Source: Sympetrum striolatum
Taxonomy: Eukaryota; Arthropoda; Insecta; Odonata; Libellulidae
Reading direction: 5' to 3'
Length of the DNA: 64,000 nucleotides
Assembly (NCBI GenBank): GCA_947579665.1
Contig: OX388349.1
Coordinates: 19,748,459 to 19,812,458, forward strand
In this document: positions 22,833 to 34,429 of the stretch, in pieces
Layout of the letters: each line of letters starts with the position of its first letter
Position numbering within the stretch: position 1 is the stretch's first letter
The notes under the pieces: generated by a model
Databases searched by the model: none
The model's input: the letters and a program-made list of their open reading frames with translations, nothing else
What the model was told of the DNA's origin: nothing
Made by a program: the position numbers and the translations under genes

Positions 22833-23275
22833 GATTGCTGAACTTATAATTGTAGTTGACAATGTGGAAATTTTAATTATGGATGACAACGGAGAAATTA
22901 CAATAATGCGTAAGGATTGAGAAAGTTCACAAAATGTGATTGTTGAGCTTATAATTGTAGGCAATAATGTAGAAATTTCAGTAATGAATAACACAGGAGA
23001 ACTTTCATTTACGCGTATTAATTGAGAAAGATCAAAGTGACAAAAAGTGATTGTTGAACTTATAATTGTAGGCAATAATGTAGAAATTTCAGTAATGAAT
23101 AACACAGGAGAACTTTCATTTACGCGTAATAATTGAGAAAGCTTAATGTGACAAAATTTGATTGTTGAACTTATAATTGTAGGTAATAATGTATAAATTT
23201 TAATGACGAACAACTATGGAGAACTTTCAATGACCTCTTACAATTGAGAAAGTTTGTTTGCGAATAACAATGCAT
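22833..23275 (+). repeat. 111-bp tandem array
   Basis: GATTG[C/T]TGA[A/G]CTTATAATTG recurs at 22833, 22938, 23049 and 23160, giving intervals of 105, 111 and 111 bases. Each unit continues through GTAGGCAATAATGTAGAAATTT, GAATAACACAGGAGAACTTTC and TTGAGAAAG (all with small variation). The ATTGTT near the start and CAATAAT 20 bases later are inverted. A 130-codon minus-strand frame is only the translation of the repeat, which explains its repeated LLPTIISSTI phrase. Confidence 0.92.
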
Positions 23276-24485
23276 AAGTTTTAATCGCTCATAACAATGA
23301 CGATTTAAGTCTACAGCGGCGGAGATCTTTTGAAAATCTTTGTTATTAGAAAGTAATGTATAAAGATCGATTCCTTTTTCAGAATTTTAATATTCTTTGC
23401 TGAATTCGCATTGTGTAAATATATACATTTCTCGAGGCCTAAAGATGGCTCTCTAAAGCTGTAGTTCCTAGAAAACAGTATTTTCTTTATACAAATCCAT
23501 GTTAAATAAAGCATCTATCTCTGTTAACTCCAGCAGAATGAATGCCATTCACTAGAAAGCAATTTATGAAGCGTTCTTGTTCGAGTTTCACTTCATTAAT
23601 GAAACGTATGGAACGCAGTGCGCATATTGACTGTGATATATTATCGCGGTAACCTTGGAAACCAAGGAACTGTGACACGAAATAGTTTGTGAAACTTTGA
23701 GAGAGATACAAAAGCATATTTGTAGGCGGCTATCGTCCCCTCCTTCTGATGATTTTAGAAAAAATCTATTTACGTAGGCTATTGTGTAGAGCTCAAAATA
23801 AAATATAATAACAATAAAGTGTTTCTATGATAACTTCACATTCTTGTGATGGATCTTACTCAACAATGTGGATTTCTAATATTTAATCGGAAGGTAATTT
23901 AGGCATTAACATTTTTGTTACTTTTGGATAGTAGTACTACTTTAACTACCGATAAATGAAAAGCTCCTTCATTATCCTCAGGTTTGAGGTTCCGGGTTCG
24001 ACTCCAGATCCCTTGTTTGCAATTTTTCCGATTTTTCTCGAATCTGATCTTCAAGTAGCTACAGGAAGTATTTCCGAAACCCCTACTTATTTATTCGTCT
24101 CCCATGGTGCACTATTCGTTTCCAAGGATACACGACGCATCAACATTTTCCGCTGTCTCCGCACCCCAGAAGTAAGCGAACTTCCCTCTCGTCGACCCTT
24201 CAGCATCTTTATCCCAAAATGTGGGGTGTCAATGGAGCCAACCTCATTCCGGATAAATCTCTCAAACGATCTCACGAACGAGGGAAATTTCCCTTCAGAA
24301 AAGAACTCCCACATCTGGAAATATTTCAGTTTTTGCGTCTTCGTCTTCTGATCAACGAACTTGGCGTGGGCGTTCCTCAGAAGAGGTGAAAGGCACCGTG
24401 TCCACTGTTGTTGTGACCTCGTTTATCATTTGTTTATTCGAGGGTCGTTGTGCTGCACCCTCCAGTACTTCTTCCGCTTGTATCT
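23276..24485. other. Non-coding DNA
   Basis: No gene recognised. A 131-codon frame at 23956-24351 overlaps a partial SINE and a minus-strand frame of 75 codons and has no domain, so I do not call it. Confidence 0.4.
23970..24025 (+). mobile_element. Partial SINE head
   Basis: A B box GGTTCGACTCC (23995-24005), preceded by GTTCCG and followed by AGATCCC, resembles the second half of the SINE heads elsewhere. The A box is not recognisable, so this is a fragment. Confidence 0.5.
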
Positions 24486-24610
24486 TGTCTTGTAAGTGGG
24501 GCAAGCGAGGGCTTACTACCTCACTCCTCATCTTGCTATCATTGGTTTCATCTCCACATTGAGGGTGAGTCGAGGATGCAAGTAGCCTCCGGGCTAGTGA
24601 TTGTTCAAAC
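24486..24610 (-). repeat. GAGTGAGG-family repeat (minus strand)
   Basis: Contains CTACCTCACTCCTCATCTTG (24519-24538 approximately), the exact complement of the family core AAGATGAGGAGTGAGGTAG, with a GGCTTA word beside it. A weakly similar partner segment at 24.84-24.95 kb shares AAGCATAATGATTCTATGA-like sequence with the 55.9 kb copy. Confidence 0.65.
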
Positions 24611-26165
24611 AGCTATGTTGGATCTAATCTTGCTGGATAATCTGATGGTCTCAACGTAATTATTTATTAGTAATATCATGTAATATGTATTGGTAATTAT
24701 GTATTAGTAAAAGTTTTATGGAGGTAATTTATTAATTTTCTTCTATCTTCTTTATTAGTTCTTTATTTAGTTTTTTCTCCGATCTTCATTAGTAATTTAA
24801 TTCTCTCTCCGCGTATCAAGTCTATCGGCAGTGAGAAAAGAAGTAGTTAGCCATTGCTTTCATCGAGGAATCGCTATTGTGTTAGTGGTAAAGTACATAC
24901 CATTCAAGTCAAGCATAATGATTCTATGATATAAACTTTTGGAGGCATTTAAGAAACAAAGGCAGTAGTAGATGGTGACTGTAGTCATTTGTCATTACAC
25001 TGTCTTAGGTCCAAGGACCGTTACTGTCCAAGGACTGTCATAGAAAATAATCCAGTGCAAAACTTAATCTTTTCCGTCAGAAATTCCTTCGTAAAATCTC
25101 GCAAATGTGATATTCTTTAAGAATAATTATCAAAATTTTTATTTTTCATTTTGTTGCCTTGACGACGGATGCCTTCGTCGAATTTGCTTTGTTAACCTGT
25201 TGACGTTTTCAGTTTAGATTAAACGAATTAATAATTTGACCTTTACGCCTGTAAGTCTTTGTATCGTCACTTTTGTGTTATAGTCCATATGAATGTCTTA
25301 TTTAGGAATCATAAATGAGAAATTGAAGCCTTCAAAATTTCGTCCATCGGTACTAACTCTAAATGCCTAGTTAATAATTGTTTGGTATTTAATGTTTTGC
25401 TCAAAACGTACGACTTTATTATTTGCTCAGCATAACTTATAGGAGTTCTATATTTGGTGACAGAAAAAATACCCTTGGGGAAGTAAAGTTTTCTTTTTTT
25501 TCCGCCCAGACAGCACCTGGTATTTCGTCTGGATTCCCCATTTAATATATCCGCCGTTTTTGGATTCGGCGTTGCTTAGAGACGCTCGAAAGTTTGGGAA
25601 TGCGTGGGTTCGGCCCAAACTGGGAAAGAGAATCCATTCCATCAAATTGAATGTCTCTTCCTATAAGGCATCGCAAAAGACAAAAGAGGAAATGTCCCGA
25701 TACGGGAAATGGTGGGGAATCCGCGGTGATCTTGGTTTCGCAACAGCCCTCTGTAACACGGAATCGGAAGAAAAATGACGATAGAGAACAGTGACCGCAT
25801 TCTTGGGTCTATCCTTTCGTTCTCACGGAGCGAGATATAGACATTCGGTAAGCTCTCGGAAACATCGGTATTACTTGGGGAATAGGGACATACATGCCCT
25901 TAAAATGTCGTCTACTCCTGAATCCGTAGTCGTAGGCCACCATGTGACTGTATAGAAGTAGGTGAACCAGTGGGCATTTAAACAATAGTTCCTGTCTGGA
26001 TCAAAGGACAGAATTTGTAAATCTTGATGCCTTTTTATTGATATTTTCGAGTTCCAAATTTTTATACCTCTGAGGAAGTATCGAATAAAAATTGTTTATT
26101 GAAAGTAATGTGTAATTTTACGATAATATAAGCTGTAAAATTAAGGCTATTAATTACTTAGGTCC
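24611..26165. other. Non-coding DNA
   Basis: No gene recognised. The palindromic phrase GTCCAAGGAC occurs twice within about 20 bases near 25.01-25.04 kb. The frames at 25.45-25.78 kb overlap on opposite strands without motif. Confidence 0.45.
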
Positions 26166-26169
26166 TTTA

Positions 26170-26510
26170 ATGCTGCGATTGTTGCCTCAGTGCTACAATT
26201 AAACAATAGTTTAGTAATCATCAAATATCAGTCAGGTACAACAATATATAACAGCAAACAGTAACAATAGTTCACATGACATTGTTCCAGAGATCTTATA
26301 TTAAGATCACTAATTGAATTTATCCATTGTTTGCCAAGATTGTTGCTGCGGTGCATCATCATAAACAATAGCTCACATTACATTGTTGAACTAATCCGTC
26401 AGATTAAGTTTATTGATAACTTACTTCCTTTGTTGCCGCGATTATTGCTGCGGTACATCAGCTGTAACAATAATTTACATTGAATAATTGCATTTACATT
26501 GTCACCAACG
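26170..26510. repeat. ~100-bp diverged tandem array with inverted ATTGTT/AACAAT words
   Basis: Phrases such as GATTGTTGC[C/T][T/G]C[A/G]GTGC, AACAATAG[T/C]TCACAT and ACATTGTT recur: GATTGTTG at 26177 and 26338, GATTATTG at 26440, AACAATAG near 26265 and 26364. This gives a period close to 100 bases with irregular unit lengths. Within each unit ATTGTT and AACAAT lie in opposite orientation, so single strands could form hairpins. Confidence 0.65.
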
Positions 26511-26990
26511 CGTAGGCATTTACATGTGTGAACACAAAATTAGTTGCAGCAATATTATGCTAGTCGTTATCTCATTATTCTCGCGAGCTGCTATGTTGAT
26601 GGATACCTCACACACTTCATTAATTACAGCTTACTAACACACATCGGCGTAATTGAATACCTGTAACCGCGTCTAAAGTTGCTAACAGTCTGACGTCGCT
26701 TTGATTTTCGCGGTACCCTGAGGCGGCAGTTCATCCGTGTCTGCATCTGACCCTGGTCAGGATTGTTGAAATGTATACGGAGTGGAGAGATGCAATTAAT
26801 ATAGCCCTTAAGCTAATTAATATCCCCTGTGGGAGGCACACTGCTGAAGTCCTTCGCCTACGCTCGATGCTGATACCCCTGTCTGTGATTGTATCCTTGG
26901 AATAGTGATACTGAGGATGCCGAGTCACTCTACTGATAACTTTTCAGGCTTAGAGACAGTGTTTTGCTGTTTTCAGATCCTGGTAGCCAA
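26511..26990. other. Non-coding DNA, mildly CpG-rich
   Basis: No feature recognised. Confidence 0.4.
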
Positions 26991-26998
26991 TATGAATT

Positions 26999-27124
26999 CA
27001 CAATAAAATGAAAGGAAGACAGGAATACACTTCTTCCACAGGTTAATTTTTACACTTCTGGTTTCTACGAATAATCACCATCATCAGTAAAAAAGTACTC
27101 CTGTCGTCCTTTCATTTTATTGTG
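26999..27124 (-). mobile_element. Fold-back element P2 with hammerhead-like core
   Basis: Inverted arms at 26999-27028 and 27095-27124 match at 28 of 30 positions (CACAATAAAATGAAAGG at the outer end). On the minus strand the centre carries CTGATGA (27087-27081), then TGG, and GAAAC (27065-27061). No GTC follows GAAAC and stem II is weak, so a ribozyme here would be dead. The arms bear no resemblance to those of the elements at 13.5 and 51.6 kb, only the core words are shared. Confidence 0.55.
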
Positions 27125-27294
27125 ATGTAGTTCCACAATACTACGCCATCCTACGTGGACTTTATAATATGAATTCTATATTCTATTATTTTATATTATA
27201 ATATTATTCTGCTATCTAATATACGTGCGTGTACCCATACATTGAACTTGTCCAAAAAGAAAAGAATTTTGGTCTATCTGAGGTCATTTATACA

Positions 27295-27371
27295 TGGCCC
27301 CCTTCCAGTAAGCGAACCCGGGACAGTTTAACTAAAGGCTAACACGCTACCTACTCTGCTATTCAGAAGCC
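27295..27371 (-). mobile_element. tRNA-like SINE head
   Basis: On the minus strand an A box TAGCAGAGTAGG (27361-27350) is followed about 30 bases later by a mutated B box GGTTCGCTTAC (27318-27308). The spacing is tRNA-like but the anticodon and acceptor stems do not fold convincingly. It is a SINE head or tRNA pseudogene. Confidence 0.65.
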
Positions 27372-27579
27372 AATATTAACTTTTGTTTCATATTTATTAA
27401 TGAATTCCCTTTGGAATTGTTTATCTGTTTACATTAAGCAATTGGAAAGTAATTCAGTTTTGGCTGGCGAAGAAAACCAATATGACGTCGGAAAGTGCCA
27501 TTTTCGTCGTCCGAAGTATCACTTTCTAAGCGATAGTTCCTCTAGGATCGGTGGTCCATACTTCGGATGAGATTCCCAA

Positions 27580-27880
27580 GTTTCGTAGGCCTTAATTACC
27601 TCTCGGCCATCTGGATTCCCGCTTTGGCCAATCGCAGTCATCTCTCCGAGAATTCATCAGCGCCGCGATACACATCACGAGCGAGGCTTAATTAAAGCGG
27701 CGTCTTAGCAATTAGCGCTAACGTGCGTGGGCGATTGTCCTCGAATCGATCCCCGGCACAAAATTGTGTTTCTGTTCTTCGAGGTTGCAAATTATGCGAG
27801 TTGTCGCGGGGAACGTTTAAATGGATCGGTTTCGGATGACGGTGCTAACTCGATTAATAGCCGGCATTCTTCCGTTTTTC
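27580..27880. other. CpG-dense patch
   Basis: Contains GCGCCGCGATACAC, AGCGGCGTCTTAGC and GTTGTCGCGGGG as well as homeodomain-like TTAATTAAAG. It stands out against the AT-rich flanks and lacks exon signals. A candidate regulatory element. Confidence 0.35.
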
Positions 27881-27890
27881 GGTTTTAAAT

Positions 27891-27996
27891 AATGAAATAC
27901 CCAAAAATACAAATTGTATTCTTACGGCTTTCATTGTTTATGAAATGAAATACCCAAAAATACAAATTGTATTGTTACGGCTTTCATTGTTTATAA
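27891..27996 (+). repeat. 53-bp tandem duplication
   Basis: Two adjacent 53-base units (27891-27943 and 27944-27996) begin AATGAAATACCCAAAAATAC and differ at only about two positions. They end TTTCATTGTTTAT. The high identity points to recent duplication. Confidence 0.95.
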
Positions 27997-28425
27997 CAAT
28001 CGTATGTCAACTATCAAAGGATCGTTTATCGCCTTCCATGCGTAAGAGGGAGATAGCTCCTCTTCCAGATTTCGCTAAACAATCTATTTTATTAGAAACA
28101 GCGTGGAGCTAGTTGCCTATAGATACTATACGCCGTGTTACTGCGATAAATTTACTTATATTTAATATTTCGCGAAATTTTGACATGTTTAGTGGTTCCT
28201 TGGGTAGAATTAACTTCTTTATTATTATTAATTATTAATTAACTAATTTAAATTCCGTAGTTAAAATTAATATTGCCTTTAATTCAAGATAAGCATGTAA
28301 GGCATGTATTAATAAAATAGATATAATAAGTCGTTTAGTAGTGGGAATCCATATCAAAGGAGAAAAAACTTAATTTCGTTTCATATAAATATAGGTATGA
28401 TTCCCAAACACTCAAGTTCCATTTG
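27997..28425. other. AT-rich non-coding DNA
   Basis: No feature recognised. The (ATT)n-like stretch at about 28220-28240 is low-complexity. Confidence 0.5.
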
Positions 28426-28886
28426 TCAAATTTCCAGATCTTCCCTGTTACCACATTATCAGCTTCAATAATTGTTTCTATGCACATGCATTGTTAGCTA
28501 GTGTCTATCTCAATAATATGGAATGCATACATCGTTACGTACTCACTTATTTGCGATACTTGTTAACAATCTTGAACTAATATATTGTTGCGCGCTTCAT
28601 TACTTACAATATTCACTTTTTCCGCATAATTAAATTCCTGTCACAAGCAAGATTTTCAAATTTCCAGATCTTCCCCATTACCACATTATCAGCTTCAATA
28701 ATTGTTTCTATGCACATGCATTGTTAGCTAGTGTCAATCTCAATAATCTGTAATGCATACATCGTTACGTACTCACTTATTTGCGATACTTGTTAACAAT
28801 CTTGAACTAATATATTGTTGCGAGCTTCATTACATACAATAGTCACTTTTTCCACTTAATTAAATTCCAGTCACAAGCAAGATTTT
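28426..28886 (+). repeat. 230-bp tandem duplication
   Basis: Two head-to-tail copies (28426-28655 and 28656-28886) start TCAAATTTCCAGATCTTCCC and end GTCACAAGCAAGATTTTC. They differ at only a handful of positions. Each unit contains several AACAAT/ATTGTT words, in both orientations, so this is a recent doubling of an AACAAT-type cluster. Confidence 0.95.
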
Positions 28887-29928
28887 CGATTGATAACTCG
28901 AAACATACAGCAATTGCAGCAGAATTTTAGACCCTCGCCGTTGTGATGTACAGTTGACTACTTTCAATAATCTCTTTCATCATTTCGAAGCGCTCATGAA
29001 TTCCAGCGATGATCAACCATTGACTATCGATTGCTGATTGATTTCTGCGCTTTACGACTGTATCCCATCTAGCTTATCAACAACAGCATGCTCTGTCCTG
29101 CATCCATTACATGTTTGCATGATTCCCAGCCGATTGCATTATTCCATTGAGAGTTTCTTTCCACCAGGGTGGTCCTCTGATTTCCTCTTTCCCTTTTTTA
29201 CGCGACGGAAATGACGTCGCATGGATTATGCTTGTCAACGTCGATCAACATGTGCCCTCAAAAAATGTGCTCCATCGAGGAAGGTTCAGATGCGTTCAGA
29301 TTTCCCCTTTTCCAGATGTAAAATATTCATTCAGTCCACTGATTAATTAAATTATTCCATATTACTCCTATAAGGATACAATAAGATACACATAGAGTAT
29401 GCATATATTTCTACAGATTACCTGTATTAATATTTTTATATATGTAATTTCTCCTAATTTTACTGGAAGTTATCAAAAAAAGGGTTCAAATCTGAATTCA
29501 AAGATATCAATCAATTTAAACAATCAATTCAAATTGGGCTAGGTAGGTCTCGTGATTAAAATTTTGGTGAGAGATCGAGAACCAGCGGTACTCACGCGTT
29601 AGGTATACCTAACTTTGTACGATCATTACTACTAATATAATCTTAAGTGATTCAAACCAATGCTTAGGAAACGAAAATTTAACTTTACGTACATTTCTTG
29701 TGGTTCTTGCTGCATCTTGTATTTTCCATTTGTCTTTTGGTAGAGAAAAATGTATCTTTTATCGACTTTTTCATAGTCTTTTTCGTGATAATATGAAAGC
29801 AACTGATATATGAGTGATACTGCATTGTGACACTAATTAAGGTCTATCCAAATGTGATTCAAAGAAAATGTTTAGTTTAGAGACAATATGTTTCACTTAC
29901 GTGGACATGTTCTTAAAACAAAATACTA
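28887..29928. other. Non-coding DNA
   Basis: No gene or repeat family recognised. Confidence 0.45.
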
Positions 29929-30066
29929 TATCCGGGTAGCTTCTATGGTTAAAGCATTCTCCAGGATAGAGGAAGGTCCCGGGTTTGATTCCCGGTCCCG
30001 TCGTACTTTTCTCAAGTTCGGTTATCCGTGGAAGTTTTCCTAGGTGCACGCCCTTATGCGCAAATA
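29929..30066 (+). mobile_element. tRNA-derived SINE, full head and tail
   Basis: A box TAGCTTCTATGG (29937-29948) and B box GGTTTGATTCC (29982-29992) stand at tRNA-like spacing. CCCGTCG, TTTTCTCAAG and CTAGGTGCACGCCCTTATG follow, the tail that marks the family at 1.7 and 50.9 kb. A GAGTGAGG-family segment in the opposite orientation starts about 70 bases downstream. Confidence 0.88.
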
Positions 30067-30104
30067 TGTCCCTACCCATTGGACATGTTCTGTTTATAGC
30101 ATTT

Positions 30105-30220
30105 TGGTTTGACGAGGAAAGCAGGGGTAAACTACCTCACTCCTCATCATTCTTGGTAAGCTTCATTTCCCTCATGGTAGATAATGTTAGAGGGATGAGG
30201 TTCTAACCGACTGAAGGACT
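30105..30220 (-). repeat. GAGTGAGG-family repeat (minus strand)
   Basis: Contains AAACTACCTCACTCCTCATC, followed by GGTAAGCTTCATT and TCCCTCAT, then GGGATGAGGTTCTAACC. On the minus strand this reads as the family core in the same order as the copy at 38.7 kb. Confidence 0.7.
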
Positions 30221-31985
30221 GAATAACTTACAGAAAGGCCGTATTTCTAATGGGTGATATTGGTGTGGAATAAATGTATATGAACTACGATTATTCTTAG
30301 AGATTTCCAGCGTCATCTGTAGCCTTCGCTGGGCAAACCTCCGAAGCCTTTTTCTCATCATATTTGTTGTGGCTTCTCTTCCATTGGACAGTTCGGAACT
30401 GCTTCGCCCACGTCCACCAAATGTCACTCGAGTGGGTGTCACGCCCGTGACGATTCCGTGACGCAGAGAGGAGACGCCGTGCATCCTTATAAAGGCCTCG
30501 CTCTGATGTCACGCACCCGCCCGTGCTCACGTTTGCACGCCTTGCTTTTTACACCCTCGGCATGTTCACGGTAGCCTTGGTGACCGAATGGATAGACGAG
30601 ATAAAACGGTTTTAATTGTTTCCATTGTGCTTAGCAACGCGTTTTCTCGTCTCGCCTCCGAACGCCCTCTGCGTGATGAAGATGTGACAGCTCTCGCCTA
30701 GAAACGGTCATTTTCAAAAGGGCGGGCACCAAATCTTAATGGAGAATTATTATACTAAGACTAGAAAGAGTTTTCTGACTTGAAGAATGTTCTTTATGGT
30801 GTTAAAGACATTTTAATTCGTAATGTTACGCATTTAGGGAATGAATAATGCATATTTTTAAAGTGTAACAGTTGAAAACCGTTTTCAATGTTTGTTTTTG
30901 TGGGGGCACTTTACCCCTTTGCCCTCCTCCCCCCCACTCTTTGTATTTGCCCCTGGTGTCGCCATCTGTAATCTTCTGAGCTCTCTTTGAACCGTTAGCC
31001 TCTGGAATTGATATGTAACAAATGTTAGATTATGGTTTCGGTTGATAAAGAAAGGCTTATGAGGAAGTCTAGCTTCGATAAGGAATTTGGAAAAAGAGAA
31101 ACAGTAATAAGCCGTGTCAGTGAGAGACGGATGCCCTTGAAGGAAATGGGTCAATGCACGAGGAGGCACCCAAGTCACCCGTGTCGGCGGCGGAATCTGA
31201 GACACTGCTGCTTAAAAGTATTCCGTCTGAGTAGGATTTCGAATGCTGCTCATGCATTTCCAGTAACTGCTTGCTCACCGTCTTTTTTCACGTCATGAGA
31301 ACACCTAACAACAGTCATCCTCCCTTTTCCTTGAATTACGGCTTTTTGAATTGCATCCGCGTTATTTTCCTAGTTTCCTTAATTCATCATCTCCTTTGTT
31401 GCATTCTGAAGTCGATCCTCACGTATCAGATAGTGTTTTCAATCATTGCTTTGTTACAATAAAGATATTGGAATATTCACGATATCAACGAAAAAACGTT
31501 TTACTGAAGTAAGTACCATTGTTGAAGTTTTATGTCGCCAATAATGCGCCTTTGACTAATCAATTAATGATTGGCATATGATTCTTACTGCTAGTAATAA
31601 TGTAATTGTCCAGCGGAAATCTAAAAACTAGTCTCTTCACATTATTGTCGGGATAGAAGCAAAATCGATATAGATAGTTTGTGTATAGTTTAGTTATGTA
31701 TTTGTTTTTGTCTTGTTTCGGTTGCAATATATTAATGAATTGATTACTATTCATTTTTCATTTAGGTGCATCTTTCGTCTGTGTTTGATTGTCTTTCAAT
31801 TCCACTTACAATTGAATGCTGTGATTTTTTTTTCATAAGGTAATTTTAGTATACTCTTGGTCGTTTTCCAAGCGTAGTATTCTGGCTCCTATATGATGGA
31901 CATATTGCTTCTCACCTATCTTCTACTCCTCATCTCAGCTCTATTCCTTCTTCAGAGATATTTTTAATTACAAAGCGGGATGACT
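30221..31985. other. Non-coding DNA, CpG-rich between 30.29 and 30.72 kb
   Basis: The CpG-rich part (GGGTGTCACGCCCGTGACG and neighbours) has overlapping 77-93 codon frames with no motif. Downstream is AT-rich. A C-rich run lies at about 30928-30936. The frame at 30885-31205 (106 codons) has no recognisable domain. Confidence 0.4.
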
Positions 31986-32009
31986 GATGAATTTGCAGAT
32001 AGTAATAAT

Positions 32010-32520
32010 TGTTTCAACGACGTAGAATTACCTATAATAATTACCAAAGATTGTCATTCTTGCAGAATTGATTTTATAATGATTCTTCTAATAATCGAAA
32101 AATATCGTCATTCAAGTAAAAAGAGTAAGAACAATAATTTAGGCAGACAGTAGTTCTTTAATTATCAACGAAAATTGTCATTCTTGTAGAAAGAATAAAA
32201 GCAACAATTAGGTCCGACGATGATTCTTCAGATATTGGACGAAGATTGCAATTGTTGTAGAAAGAGTAAGAACAACAATTAAGGCAGACAATAGCTCTTT
32301 TAATTATCAACGAAAATTGTCATTCTTGTAGAAAGAGTAAAAATAACAATTATGGCAGAAAATGATTCTTCTAATAATCGAGAAAGATTGTCATTCTTGT
32401 AGAAAGAGTAAACATTACAATTAAGACAGACAACAATTCTTGTAGCAATCAACGAAAATTGCCATTCTTATAGAAAGAATAAAAACAACAATTAAAGCAT
32501 ACAATCATTTTTGTATAAAG
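32010..32520 (+). repeat. 71-bp tandem array with a conserved hairpin
   Basis: The landmark ATTG[T/C]CATTC or its variants occur at 32104, 32174, 32245, 32316, 32387 and 32458, so the period is 70-71 bases, with a more divergent unit from about 32050. In each unit ATTGTC..ATTCTT is followed by GTAGA and then AAGAAT..AACAAT, an imperfect inverted repeat. Both halves vary between copies but stay complementary in outline. No reading frame is preserved. Confidence 0.9.
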
Positions 32521-32524
32521 GCGG

Positions 32525-33098
32525 AAAAGCATCCGAAGGCGTCAATTTTTGTGCTCACATTTTAGAGTTACAAGCATACGCCTGAACGGAAGGCGTCCGT
32601 AAGGCGGGCACACGCATGGGAGAAGTCCGCTAGCATATTTGCACCGCATAAAAGTGAATTCATGCGAAAATATGAGCAGAAAACCTCCTTCCGGCGTAAT
32701 GGGGCAGTTGAATACATTCGCACGTGCGACACTGGCGGAATACAGCGCATAAACCTAGTTCTAAAATCGCAGAAGTCTCTGGACTGCGAAAATTGCATCC
32801 GTCTCTAAAGTCGATTTGCCAGCTCAGAAATCCTCGCCATTTTTACTGTAATTTACTCCCGAAAGAGTGCGCTGAATATCCCAGTCTCGATGCTATCGTC
32901 TTTTATAACTTTTCGAGTTCCCCGAAATATCGCCTCACAGTTGCGCGGAGTTTTTATTTCCCTTAAAACTGCTTCGGATGATAAAATCCGCGGAACGAGG
33001 TTAGACGGGATTTCGGATATCGAGAAACAAAAGAGTGTTTCGCAGCGTGAATCACCGTGGACTGCATCCATGAAAAGTACACCAGGAGCGAAGGAAGA
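32525..33098. other. CpG-dense patch
   Basis: Numerous CGs (AAGGCGTCCGTAAGGCGGGC, CATTCGCACGTGCGAC, AATCCGCGGAACG). Frames of 76-88 codons overlap on both strands. It is a candidate unmethylated or regulatory element directly after the 71-bp array. No exon is evident. Confidence 0.35.
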
Positions 33099-33420
33099 TA
33101 CACGGAAAACATGTCGCACGACATTTTATAGATGAGTACTCAGGTAAGCCCTCCATGTAAGTACCATGTGGTACCTAAATCTTTAAAGAGGGAATGACTA
33201 GGCGTGATGAGGAGTGAGGTAATTTGCCGTGATATTCCTACACGGAGAGCATGTCACTCGTTTGAAACAGAGTACTCTGGTACTGTAGAGCCTCACGCTT
33301 TCCATTATCAGCTATCGAAATCTACAGAGGGGGAATGACGCAAGATGAGGAGTGAGGTAGTTTCCCATAATATTCCTCACTAAGCTAAAATTTTACTTTA
33401 TAGTGGGAGAATTCCACGTA
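33099..33420 (+). repeat. GAGTGAGG-family repeat, 139-bp tandem pair
   Basis: Two units at 33099 and 33238 share TACACGGA, CATGTC, GAGTACTC, GGGAATGAC and GATGAGGAGTGAGGTA at a constant offset of 138-140 bases. The second unit continues to about 33420. Confidence 0.85.
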
Positions 33421-34420
33421 AGTGTTGCCGTATGAAAAATTATTTTGATAGCATTCAATGATGATTTCCCAGCATCCAGCATCCCTTATATTCCAGCAGC
33501 TTTAATAATTTCGATGCACAAGTAAGACGACGGCCGGAGTGAATGGAAGATACATTGTCTCTCTCTTGTACCAAACGGCATCAAGGTATTGGAGCAAATT
33601 CCCCAAATTAAGACTGCCGTAAATAGCCTAACTTAAAAATGACCAGTAATGCATTTGTAAATATTGGTCATTCTCGTTTCAAATATCTTATTACAAAGGT
33701 ATTTGAACCACCAATGAAGAATCAGGAAAATAAAATAAAAAGTAAGTTGCTGATTAGGAATGTGCAACTCTTTTACTGATCAAATACATTAATTGTGATT
33801 ATTTATACGCCAATTTTATTTACTGCATTTAACGCTCGGAATTCAAGGCTGTTTCCATTTTCGACTAGTTATGTCGTAAGCAATAATTCCTGCAAAACAT
33901 ATTAGACGGCTACCTTTGTACTCTTATTGCGATAGTTGAATAATAATAGATTTTTTGCATCAAATTCAGTGGGAAAATGACATTCCTATCCTACCCATGA
34001 GATGTTTATGCGATTAATGATGAGTTTTCTTGCATTATATTTCGAAATTTATTGGGTATTTCGCAATCATCCGATAGTTGCCGCGGGAAATGCCATTGTC
34101 ATGCCGAAGATCGAGCCATAAGAAGCTTAAACGCTCGAAGAATGGCTTTATTTCCTCATCGATTCTTAGCAACAAAAGGTTATTGATAGCAACGGCGTAA
34201 GACTGTTATTGGGTAATCTCCTCATGGGTTATATCAGGAATTTTATCTTTTTATTATCGCTCTATTGCGCAGATTTTAATAAAATAACATCAAATCAAAT
34301 ATGAGGGGATTTAAAATAGTATTGTGTGTAAGTTTGTTCCTGTTAATTGAAAATTACGAGGGTTTACTATTTTCTAAAAGGAAACAATACTTCCTTTGCA
34401 AGTCATTTTATAGTGTAGAT
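33421..34420. other. AT-rich non-coding DNA
   Basis: No feature recognised. Confidence 0.5.
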
Positions 34421-34429
34421 GAATTTTTG

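Noticed and set aside
22821..23213. 130-codon minus-strand frame with internal protein repeats
   Set aside because: The protein repeats follow directly from the 111-bp DNA repeat, whose length is a multiple of three.
30572..30610. Partial SINE head (GGTGACCGAATGGATAGACG)
   Set aside because: Only an A-box-like stretch is present, with no B box at the expected distance.
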